DNA of 21,872 nucleotides from Clostridia bacterium (lineage in GTDB: Bacteria > Bacillota > Clostridia > Christensenellales > Aristaeellaceae), in NCBI GenBank assembly GCA_017537105.1, contig JAFWBZ010000287.1, forward strand, positions 1-21,872. Direction: 5' to 3'. Each line of letters starts with the position of its first letter. Within the stretch, counting starts at the first letter, position 1. Below, one piece after another: positions 15,319-21,872 of the stretch. Below the pieces are notes generated by a model that saw only the letters and a program-made list of their open reading frames with translations, did no database searches and was not told where the DNA came from. Both the position numbers and the translations under genes were made by a program.

Positions 15319-16319
15319 TGATCAGGGTTGGCATTATCGGATGCGGGTTCATGGGCGGCATGCTCGCCGCCTGCTACCAGGCGCTGGGCGTGCAGGTGGT
15401 CGCCGTGGCGGATCCCCGCACGGAATACGCAAAGGAGGTCGCCGCGAAGAGCGGCGCCGCGATCTATGAAAACGGCATGGCGCTGATCGAGCAGGCCAAC
15501 GTCAACGTGGTGGACATCTGTCTGCCCACGGACCTGCATGTCCGGCACGCCGTGGCGGCGATGCGCAAGGGGCTCGACGTATTCGTGGAGAAGCCGGTGT
15601 GCATCAAAGAGGAGGAGATGGAGGAGATCCTTCGGGTCAAGAACGAGACCGGCCGCAAGGTGCAGGTCGGCCAGGTGATCCGCTTCTGGACCGAGTACGT
15701 GTGGCTCAAGCAGGCGGCGGATTCCGGCCGCTTTGGCCGGGTGCTGTGCGGCGAATTCCGCAGGCTCAGCGCCCTGCCCACCTGGGCCAGCGAGGGATGG
15801 CTGCACAAGCCGGAGCGCTCCGGCGGCGTGGCTGTGGACATGCACGTGCACGACGTGGACTTTGTGCGCTACCTGATGGGCGAGCCCGACACCGTCCGCG
15901 CCCAGGCCTACCGCGACGAGAGCGGCCTGATCCAGCAGATCTACGAGATCTACGGCTACGGCAGCGACGTGGGTATCTGCATCGAGGCCGGCTGGAACTA
16001 TCCCCAGACCTTCCCGTTCACCGCGGGCTTCCGTGTGAAGTTTGAGAAGGCCACCGTGGTGCTGGACGGCGGCGTGCTGACGGTGTACCCCGACGAGGGC
16101 GAGGCCTATCGGCCGGAGCTCAACGAGGACTTCCAGGGGGACAACGACATCGGAGGCAACATCTCCTCCCTGGGCGGATATTACAACGAGCTCAAGTACT
16201 TCACGGAGGGCCTGCGGGGCGAACATCCGCTGGAGGTCGCCACCGTGGAGGAGGCCATCCGGTCCGTCCGGCTGGTGAAGAAGGGCGTCGAGTCCGCGGG
16301 CGGACTGATCGTCAAGTGA
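15318..16319 (+). CDS. Gfo/Idh/MocA-family NAD(P)-dependent oxidoreductase
   Basis: The 333-residue product has an N-terminal Rossmann fold with GCGFMG (8-13) and the conserved EKP (91-93), whose Lys is the usual catalytic or cofactor-contacting residue. The C-terminal domain carries DMHVHD (174-179), the D-x-x-x-H-type motif found in inositol and sugar dehydrogenases of this family. The ATG at 15318 shares its A with the upstream TGA, with GGAGGGGAG just upstream (15303-15311); GTG 15315 is a less likely alternative. Pairing with an adjacent TIM-barrel epimerase is a recurring arrangement for oxidising a sugar hydroxyl and then epimerising or cleaving the keto intermediate. The specific sugar is unknown. 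Confidence 0.88.
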   Translation: MIRVGIIGCGFMGGMLAACYQALGVQVVAVADPRTEYAKEVAAKSGAAIYENGMALIEQANVNVVDICLPTDLHVRHAVAAMRKGLDVFVEKPVCIKEEEMEEILRVKNETGRKVQVGQVIRFWTEYVWLKQAADSGRFGRVLCGEFRRLSALPTWASEGWLHKPERSGGVAVDMHVHDVDFVRYLMGEPDTVRAQAYRDESGLIQQIYEIYGYGSDVGICIEAGWNYPQTFPFTAGFRVKFEKATVVLDGGVLTVYPDEGEAYRPELNEDFQGDNDIGGNISSLGGYYNELKYFTEGLRGEHPLEVATVEEAIRSVRLVKKGVESAGGLIVK

Positions 16320-16324
16320 CGGAT

Positions 16325-16352
16325 CGGGGAGAGCGCTGCCGCGCCCTCCCCG
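16325..16352 (+). other. Intercistronic GC-rich hairpin
   Basis: CGGGGAG (16325-16331) pairs with CTCCCCG (16346-16352), with an inner GCG/CGC pairing. There is no T tract, so it is unlikely to terminate. In the 58-base gap between the oxidoreductase and the deacetylase it may protect or punctuate the mRNA. Confidence 0.4.
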
Positions 16353-16377
16353 GGAAATGAGAAAAGGAGAAGGAAAC

Positions 16378-17085
16378 ATGAGAGTGCTTGCAATCGGATG
16401 CCATCCCGATGACCTGGAAATCGCGTGCAGCGGAACGCTGCGCAAGTATGTGGAACAGGGCGCGGACGTCTACATGTGCCACGTCGCCAACGGCTGCCAC
16501 GGACACGTGGTGATCGAGCCCGGCCCGCTGGCGGAGATTCGCACCCGGGAGGCCGAGGCCGCCGGCGCCATCATCGGCGCGAAACAGGTGTTCAACCTGA
16601 ACGTGAACGACATGGAGGTGGACAGCCACGATCTCGCCGTCATGGACGCCATGGCGGATGTGGTGCGCTTCGTGCGCCCGGACGTCATCATCACCCATAA
16701 CGACGATGACTACATGCAGGACCACACCGAGACCAGCCGCATCGCCACCAACGGCAGCTTCTGCTCCGGCCTCAACCACAGGCCCCGGCAGTACGAGGCC
16801 TTTTCCAGCTTCGTGCCCGTGTTCTTCATGGACACCCTGGCGGGCGTGAACTTCCAGCCCACGCACTACGTGGACATCACCAACCAGATCGACATCAAGC
16901 TCCAGGCCCTGCAGTGCCACGAGTCCCAGCTGAAGTGGATGTTCGAACACGACGGCATCGATTTCGCGGACATGGTGCGCACCTGCTCCAAGTATCGCGG
17001 CTACCAGTGCGGCGTGGCGTACGCCGAGGGCTTCCGGCCCTACAACGTCTATCCGCGCTACAGCACAAAGCAGCTGCTGCCGTAA
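16378..17085 (+). CDS. PIG-L family (LmbE-like) N-deacetylase
   Basis: The 235-residue cytosolic protein starts with the zinc-binding HPDD motif (H9-D12, in AIGCHPDDLEI) and has the third ligand in ITHNDDDYMQDH (H116), as in PIG-L, MshB, BshB and diacetylchitobiose deacetylases. Family members hydrolyse N-acetyl groups from GlcNAc-containing substrates, with Asp11 acting as general base. The length is normal. The start ATG at 16378 follows AAGGAG with 8-base spacing; the frame opens earlier at 16357, but that codon lacks a good site. It is 58 bases after the oxidoreductase. In this operon it suggests the imported sugar is N-acetylated, which would link it to the NagB-like proteins. The exact substrate is inferred. 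Confidence 0.88.
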   Translation: MRVLAIGCHPDDLEIACSGTLRKYVEQGADVYMCHVANGCHGHVVIEPGPLAEIRTREAEAAGAIIGAKQVFNLNVNDMEVDSHDLAVMDAMADVVRFVRPDVIITHNDDDYMQDHTETSRIATNGSFCSGLNHRPRQYEAFSSFVPVFFMDTLAGVNFQPTHYVDITNQIDIKLQALQCHESQLKWMFEHDGIDFADMVRTCSKYRGYQCGVAYAEGFRPYNVYPRYSTKQLLP

Positions 17086-17161
17086 GGCTGTTAATTGTGC
17101 TGAGATTTTGCACTGATATTTGTGAGAATTGCGAAATAAACAGGGCTGAAATCCCCCATTA

Positions 17162-17190
17162 TTGACAAATTCGATCAAATGTATTATCAT
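17162..17190 (+). promoter_or_regulatory. Near-consensus promoter upstream of the second NagB-like gene and ABC transporter
   Basis: A perfect TTGACA (17162-17167) is followed after 17 bases by TATCAT (17185-17190). No terminator is visible after the PIG-L gene (17086-17161), so read-through may add to this promoter. The predicted start is near 17197, giving a leader of about 70 bases that contains a small GCTCC/GGAGC hairpin (17212-17226). Confidence 0.75.
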
Positions 17191-17269
17191 AATATGCGGA
17201 ATTTTGCGTAGGCTCCGGCAGGGAGCGGCGCGCGAGGGATTGAGATCGAAAGATAAGGAGAACGGCGCC

Positions 17270-18238
17270 ATGAAAGACATCAAGATCGATCCTGCGACCC
17301 AGTTTTTTTTCAAGAGCGGCGACTACGTGCCGTTCAAGGACCGGGAGGTATGCGAGCGTGTGCGGAAGCTGACGCGGGAGGAGCTGGAACAGCACGAGCC
17401 GTGGCAGCATCCGGAGTTCAAGGTGAAGGTAATGATGAACCCGCACCCGGTGCTGATTGCGACGCTGTTTTCGCGGCTGAAGGCGGCGAGCGAAGCGGGG
17501 CGGAAGTTTTCGATGATTCTGGGGAACCCGGAGCCGGAGACGTACATTCCGCTGGCACAGCTGATCAACTACTTCGGGGTGGACTGCTCGAAGGTGCACA
17601 TATTTGCGGAGGACGAGTGGGCGGACGATGCGGGGAACATCGCGCCGGAGACGTACGAGGCGGGATTTGTGCATTCGATGCTGAAGTACCTGGTGTACCA
17701 GATCGACCCGAAGCTGCGGATGCCGCTGGAGAACGTGCACTATCCGACGAACGCGAACATCGGGCACTATTCGAAGCTGATCAACGACGTGACGGAGGGC
17801 GGCGCGGACATCATCTCGACGTCGCCGGGCTGGACGGGCCATGTGGCGTTCATCGATCCGGTGTCGGAGTTTGTGCGGGACGACATCGAGGAGTGGCTGA
17901 ACCTGGAGGCGCGTCTGGTGACGCTGCACCCGCTGACGGTGGCGCAGAACAGCCTGCACGGGGTGTTCGGGCAGTCGGGGTATGTGACGAGCGTGCCGCC
18001 GCGGGCGGCGACGATCGGGCCGGTGGACGTGAAGCGAGCGAAAGAGCGGATCGAGGTGCACGCGCTGCTGACGAACAACACGTTCTCGTCGTGGCAGCGG
18101 ATGACGTCGCGTCTGGTGACGCACGGGCCAGTGACGCCGCTGGTGCCGAGCTCGATGCTGCAGACGATGAAGACGCAGGTCTACATCAGCGAAGAGGTCG
18201 CCGCCCCCTTCGAGTGCTGGGAGAAGGTCGGCTATTGA
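17270..18238 (+). CDS. Divergent NagB-like (glucosamine-6-phosphate isomerase/deaminase family) protein 2
   Basis: The 322-residue cytosolic protein is a distant paralogue of the product at 12341. FAEDEWAD (112-119) keeps Asp115, while the active-site motif reads PGWTGHVAFIDP (186-197): His191 is kept, canonical Asp141 is Thr189 and Glu148 is Asp196. The phosphate-loop region is LGNPEPETY (84-92) with no Gly/Thr/Ser loop. The shared subfamily motif HPLTVAQN is at 220-227. AAGGAG (17255-17260) lies 9 bases before the ATG. From about 17345 to 18180 codon choice shifts strongly to G-ending codons (almost every Thr is ACG, Ser often TCG, Arg CGG), unlike both neighbours. A run of eight T (17303-17310) sits near the start. 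It is the first gene before the transporter. Enzymatic activity may differ from deamination. Confidence 0.78.
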   Translation: MKDIKIDPATQFFFKSGDYVPFKDREVCERVRKLTREELEQHEPWQHPEFKVKVMMNPHPVLIATLFSRLKAASEAGRKFSMILGNPEPETYIPLAQLINYFGVDCSKVHIFAEDEWADDAGNIAPETYEAGFVHSMLKYLVYQIDPKLRMPLENVHYPTNANIGHYSKLINDVTEGGADIISTSPGWTGHVAFIDPVSEFVRDDIEEWLNLEARLVTLHPLTVAQNSLHGVFGQSGYVTSVPPRAATIGPVDVKRAKERIEVHALLTNNTFSSWQRMTSRLVTHGPVTPLVPSSMLQTMKTQVYISEEVAAPFECWEKVGY

Positions 18239-18291
18239 TCTGGCTCGTTCCCATAAACCCAATACCATTTATGAATGAGAGGACTGATTGA

Positions 18292-19278
18292 ATGAATACC
18301 GCGTCGGTTTCCACTGCCAACAGCATCAAGGCCTTCCTGAAAAAGTGGATGTCCCTGGTCGGCATCGCGCTGCTGATCATCGTTTTTTCCATTCTTTCCT
18401 ACGTTAAGTTCGGTGCGCAGTACTTCCTGACCTGGCAGAACTGGAAGACGATCCTGCTGCAGACGGCGACGGTGGCCATTGTGGCCTTGGGCCAGTCGAT
18501 CATGCTGCTGACCGGCAACTTTGACCTGTCGCTGGGCCGCCTGGTCTGCCTGACCAGCTGTGTCGGCGGCATCCTGATGAAGAACGCCGGCTGGCCGATC
18601 CTGCCTGCCATCCTGATCATGTTCCTGATCGGCATCTGCGTCGGCTCCCTGAACGGCCTCCTCGTGGCCTACGTAGGCGTGCCCGCGCTGATCGCCACGC
18701 TGGGCAACCAGTACATCTGCTACGGCGTGGCCAAGCTGATCACCCAGGCCGTCCCGATTCCGAAGATGCCCAAGGCGATCTCCTGGCTGGGTCGTGGCTA
18801 TGTGTTCAACATCATCCCCATCTGCGTGGTCATCATGCTGGCGCTGTACATTATCGCGCAGTTCGTCACGCAGAAGACCCGCATCGGCCGCAAGCTGTAC
18901 GCGGTGGGCGGTTCCCGTGAGGCGGCTTTCTTCTCCGGTATCAACGTCAAGCTGGTCTACTTTGGCACCTTCGTGCTGGGCGGCATCCTGGCCACCTTCG
19001 GCGGTCTGATCCTGATGAGCCGCCTGAACTCGGTGGCTGTCACCAACGGCCAGAACTACGAGTTTGACGCGGTTATCTCCTCCATCATCGGCGGCGTGTC
19101 GCTGGCGGGCGGCAAGGGCTTCGTGCTGGGCACCATGTTCGGCTGCATCTTCCTGAACACGTTGTTCAACGGTTTCTCCATGCTGGGCGTCGACCCGTTC
19201 GTGCAGGACGTGCTGAAGGGCATCGTGCTGGTGCTGGCCATCGTGCTCGACGTGGTGAGCAACCGGAGAAAGTCCTGA
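18292..19278 (+). CDS. Sugar ABC transporter permease (RbsC/XylH type, BPD_transp_2)
   Basis: The 328-residue integral membrane protein has about nine to ten hydrophobic segments. It contains GQSIMLLTGNFDLSLGRLV, the signature of ribose/xylose-type permeases, and the cytoplasmic loop TRIGRKLYAVGGSREAAFFSGI, the coupling region that contacts the ATPase. The C-terminal part, with SSIIGGVSLAGGKG and GTMFGCIFLNTL, is also typical. AGAGG (18278-18282) lies about 9 bases before the ATG. It is 53 bases after the NagB-like gene and 46 bases before the ATPase, consistent with one operon. A single permease gene suggests a homodimeric channel. Substrate specificity cannot be read from sequence. Confidence 0.92.
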   Translation: MNTASVSTANSIKAFLKKWMSLVGIALLIIVFSILSYVKFGAQYFLTWQNWKTILLQTATVAIVALGQSIMLLTGNFDLSLGRLVCLTSCVGGILMKNAGWPILPAILIMFLIGICVGSLNGLLVAYVGVPALIATLGNQYICYGVAKLITQAVPIPKMPKAISWLGRGYVFNIIPICVVIMLALYIIAQFVTQKTRIGRKLYAVGGSREAAFFSGINVKLVYFGTFVLGGILATFGGLILMSRLNSVAVTNGQNYEFDAVISSIIGGVSLAGGKGFVLGTMFGCIFLNTLFNGFSMLGVDPFVQDVLKGIVLVLAIVLDVVSNRRKS

Positions 19279-19324
19279 CCTTGAGTATCAGTGACATTTG
19301 CGGACTGTGAAAGGTTGGGATGAA

Positions 19325-20803
19325 ATGAGCAGAGATATCATACTGAGCCTGAAGGGAATCACCAAGGAATTCCCGGGCGTCAAGGCGCTGGACGACGTGA
19401 CCATCAATGTCGAGCGGGGCACCATCCACGGCCTGGTCGGGGAAAACGGCGCGGGTAAGTCCACGCTGATCAAGGTGCTTGCGGGCATCTACCACCCTGA
19501 GGCGGGCGAGATCGTGCTGGAGGGCCAGACGCGCAAATTCGCGTCCCCCATCGAGGCGCGCGCCGCGGGCATCAGCGTGGTGCACCAGGAGATCAAGCTT
19601 GCAGAGCCGCTCTCGGTGGCCGAGAACATGTTCCTGGGCAACGTGATGATGAAGGGCCGCCTGGTGGACTGGAAGGGCATGCGTCAGCGCGCCCGCGAGA
19701 TCGTGAACGATCTGGGCATGGATATCGACGTCAACGCCCAGGTGTCCTCGCTGACTGTGGCCAAGAAGCAGATCGTCGAGATCATGCACGCCATCAACAA
19801 CAACTCCAAGATCCTGGTCATGGATGAGCCCTCCGCCGTGCTGACCAACCGCGAGCTGGATGTCATGTTCCGCATCGTGCGGCAGCTCCGGGAGAAGGGC
19901 ATTACCATCATCTACATTTCCCACCGCCTGGATGAGGTGTTCGATCTGTGCGACAACGTCTCCGTGCTGCGCGACGGCCGGCACATCGACACGCTGCCCA
20001 TCGATCAGATCACCCGCCAGAGCCTGATCAACATGATGGTCGGCCGCGAGATGGGCCAGGAGTATCCGAAGGAGCCTGGCAACATCGGCGATACCATCCT
20101 GAAGGTGGAGCACCTGACCCGCGGCATCCTGAAGGATATAAGCTTTGAGGTGAAGGCAGGAGAGGTGTTCGGCATCTCCGGCTTGGTCGGCGCGGGCCGC
20201 ACCGAGCTGGCCCGGGCGATCCTGGGCATCGACAAGCCGGAATCCGGCGAGGTCTTCGTGCGCGGCAGGAAGGTCCACTACCGCTCCTTCTCCGACGCCA
20301 TCAAGGATGGCCTGGGGCTGATTCCCGAGGACCGCAAGCTGCAGGGCCTGGTGCAGATCATGACGGTGGAGCGCAATACCACGCTGGTGAACCTGCCCCG
20401 CATCTCGCCCAATGGCGTGATCCTCAAGGATCTGGAGAGCAAGCTCAGCCAGGAGTACGCCAAGAAGCTGCGTGTGATGACGCCGTCGATGGATACCGAG
20501 GTGCAATTCCTGTCCGGCGGCAACCAGCAGAAGGTCGTCGTGGCCAAGTGGCTGTTCCGGGAGGCGGAGATCCTGTTCCTGGACGAGCCCACCCGCGGCA
20601 TCGACGTCGGCGCGAAGTCGGAGATTTATCACCTGATCAACGCGATGGTCAAGGAGGGCAAGACCGTCATCATGATCTCTTCCGAAATGCCGGAGCTGCT
20701 GGGCATGTGCGACCGCATCATGGTCATGCACGAGGGCCACAAGATGGGCGAGCTGACCGCGGAGGAGGCCACCCAGGAGAAGATCATGGCGATGTGCGTG
20801 TAA
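19325..20803 (+). CDS. Sugar ABC transporter ATP-binding protein (RbsA/XylG type, two nucleotide-binding domains)
   Basis: The 492-residue product has two fused ATPase domains. The first has Walker A GENGAGKST (39-47) and Walker B LVMDEPSAVLT (about 165), with a weak signature (SSLTVAKKQ). The second has a degenerate Walker A (GLVGAGRTE, about 285), a full LSGGNQQ signature (about 396) and Walker B LFLDEPTRGID (about 418). This asymmetry is normal for ribose/xylose-type ATPases, where one site is the main catalytic site. The ATG at 19325 is chosen over the TTG at 19298 because GAAAGG lies about 10 bases upstream. It energises import through the permease encoded just before it. Confidence 0.93.
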   Translation: MSRDIILSLKGITKEFPGVKALDDVTINVERGTIHGLVGENGAGKSTLIKVLAGIYHPEAGEIVLEGQTRKFASPIEARAAGISVVHQEIKLAEPLSVAENMFLGNVMMKGRLVDWKGMRQRAREIVNDLGMDIDVNAQVSSLTVAKKQIVEIMHAINNNSKILVMDEPSAVLTNRELDVMFRIVRQLREKGITIIYISHRLDEVFDLCDNVSVLRDGRHIDTLPIDQITRQSLINMMVGREMGQEYPKEPGNIGDTILKVEHLTRGILKDISFEVKAGEVFGISGLVGAGRTELARAILGIDKPESGEVFVRGRKVHYRSFSDAIKDGLGLIPEDRKLQGLVQIMTVERNTTLVNLPRISPNGVILKDLESKLSQEYAKKLRVMTPSMDTEVQFLSGGNQQKVVVAKWLFREAEILFLDEPTRGIDVGAKSEIYHLINAMVKEGKTVIMISSEMPELLGMCDRIMVMHEGHKMGELTAEEATQEKIMAMCV

Positions 20804-20854
20804 CTGGTTTTGACAGGCAGAGCCTGTTGAAATAAGAATAAGGAGGTTAGTACC

Positions 20855-21872
20855 ATGAAGAAACTGTTTTCCCTGATTCTGGTTGCGGCCATGCTGCTGA
20901 GCTGCGTTGCCGCGCTGGCCGAGACCGTGGACACTTCCACGCTGTCCGGTGAAGAGAAGGCTGCTGCGCTGGGCATCCCCGCTGCGGTTCAGCTGCAGGA
21001 TACCGACGTTCTGGAAGGCAAGCGCATCGGCTGCTCCATCGTCTACAAGGGCGACGAGTGGTGCGCGGCGGTTGCCAGCGGCCTGGAAGCGCTGGGCGCC
21101 TACTACGGTGCGGACATCACCGTTGAGGACGGCGACCTGAACGACGAGACCCAGACCAAGCAGATCGAGAACATGATCGCCAACAACGTGGACATCATGA
21201 TGGTCGACCCCACCACCTTCACGGGCGTCGGCGAAGCGCTGAACGCGGCCTACGATGCGGGCATCCCGATCATCATCTTCGACGGCGAGTGGAGGAACGA
21301 TGCGGGCGAGACCGAGACCGAGAAGGTCGTCACCACCGTCACCTGGGACCAGTACGAAACCGGCGTTATCACCGCCAACTACTTCCTGGACTACCTGCGC
21401 GCGAAGGGCGAGACCGAGGTCACCATCGTTGAGCTGACCAACGCCGTTTCCGAGCACTGCCAGATCCGCTTCGAGGGCCTGCATGACACCTTCGACGCCG
21501 CGGACGACATCAAGATCAACATCATCGGCAAGTATGACAGCGCCGGCAACCGCGAGACCGCTGAGAAGGCCATCGCCGCCGTCGTGCAGCCCTATGAGTA
21601 TATCATCTCCGACGTCGACAACGGCGCGCAGGGTGCCGTTTCCGCGCTGCAGCAGCAGGGCAAGGACGACGTGAAGGTGTTCTCCATGGGCGCCTACGGT
21701 TCCGAGCCGTTCGGCCTGCTCCACGAGGAAGATCCGAACTACGCCGCCTGCCTGAACGTCGACGCTTGGGTTCTGGCTCAGTTCATCTTCGACGGCGCCA
21801 TCAAGTACTACAAGGGCGAGGAGATCGAAGACAAGACCAACATCGCTCTGTTCATGGTGGACAGCACCAACG
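20855..21872 (+). CDS. Sugar ABC transporter substrate-binding protein (Peripla_BP_4 type), partial at window end
   Basis: The frame is open to the window edge, giving 339 codons. It starts with a signal peptide (MKKLFSLILVAAMLLSCVAALAE): LLSC could be a weak lipobox (Cys17), but ALA-E at 21-24 also fits ordinary signal peptidase I. The mature part follows the type I periplasmic-binding fold, with KRIGCSIVYKGDEWC as first strand and helix, QTKQIENMIANNVDIMMVDP as the ligand-site loop, GIPIIIFDGEW, and the later hinge YEYIISDVDNGAQGAV. Trp and acidic residues near the ligand site are common in sugar binders. AGGAGG (20841-20846) lies 8 bases before the ATG. It is 51 bases after the ATPase and supplies ligand to that importer. 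Confidence 0.9.
   Translation, partial: MKKLFSLILVAAMLLSCVAALAETVDTSTLSGEEKAAALGIPAAVQLQDTDVLEGKRIGCSIVYKGDEWCAAVASGLEALGAYYGADITVEDGDLNDETQTKQIENMIANNVDIMMVDPTTFTGVGEALNAAYDAGIPIIIFDGEWRNDAGETETEKVVTTVTWDQYETGVITANYFLDYLRAKGETEVTIVELTNAVSEHCQIRFEGLHDTFDAADDIKINIIGKYDSAGNRETAEKAIAAVVQPYEYIISDVDNGAQGAVSALQQQGKDDVKVFSMGAYGSEPFGLLHEEDPNYAACLNVDAWVLAQFIFDGAIKYYKGEEIEDKTNIALFMVDSTN

Noticed and set aside
17086..17160. Possible terminator after the PIG-L gene
   Set aside because: Only a 4-bp GTGC/GCAC pairing and scattered T residues are present; no stable stem with a T tract.
19166..21724. 852-residue open frame on the minus strand
   Set aside because: It is antisense to the ABC permease, ATPase and binding-protein genes, all of which have clear family motifs and ribosome-binding sites. 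Its His/Leu/Val-rich composition is typical of a frame shadow in GC-rich DNA.

Overview
The window is GC-rich (roughly 60-65% by eye) and densely coded, with strong AGGAGG-type ribosome-binding sites and TTGACA/TATAAT promoters. Secreted proteins start with short MKK/MKR signal peptides. Together with ribose-type sugar ABC transport, peptidoglycan-binding surface proteins and AraC-type control, this points to a high-GC member of the Bacillota (class Clostridia), plausibly a gut anaerobe. That placement is inference from style and gene content; no rRNA or other taxonomic marker is present.

Layout. (1) 1-2117, plus strand: the last codons of an alanyl-tRNA editing/synthetase-type protein and a strong terminator, then a promoter driving an AraM/EgsA-type sn-glycerol-1-phosphate dehydrogenase and a small Dabb-domain protein, closed by a second terminator. 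(2) 2141-12254, minus strand: a giant secreted protein of 2957 residues with its own promoter, followed by a 340-residue secreted protein. Both carry PG_binding_1 domains and probably share a transcript. The giant protein has four Cys-rich repeats interleaved with two PG-binding domains, a long beta-sandwich stalk containing a duplicated module of about 750 residues, a hexapeptide linker and two C-terminal helical repeats resembling the LprI/DUF1311 fold. (3) 12286-14301, minus strand: an AraC regulator and a divergent NagB-like sugar isomerase/deaminase homologue, ending at a clean terminator. (4) 14334-21872, plus strand, divergent from araC: a TIM-barrel sugar isomerase/epimerase, a Gfo/Idh/MocA oxidoreductase and a PIG-L-type deacetylase; then, behind a second near-consensus promoter, a second NagB-like protein and a complete ribose/xylose-type ABC transporter (permease, double ATPase, and a binding protein cut by the window edge).

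How the genes fit together. Regions 3 and 4 look like one sugar-utilisation locus: uptake by the ABC transporter, removal of an N-acetyl group by the PIG-L protein, NAD(P)-dependent oxidation or epimerisation by the Gfo/Idh/MocA and TIM-barrel enzymes, and isomerisation or deamination by the NagB-like proteins, all under an AraC regulator. A pair of direct repeats with a 21-bp period sits just upstream of the divergent catabolic promoter, which is the classic geometry of an AraC-family activator site. Both NagB-like proteins lack the canonical catalytic Asp of the GxDGH motif, so the locus is unlikely to be standard GlcNAc catabolism. It is the best candidate here for an undescribed pathway, probably acting on an N-acetylated or otherwise unusual sugar. 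The giant PG-binding protein is the second unusual item.
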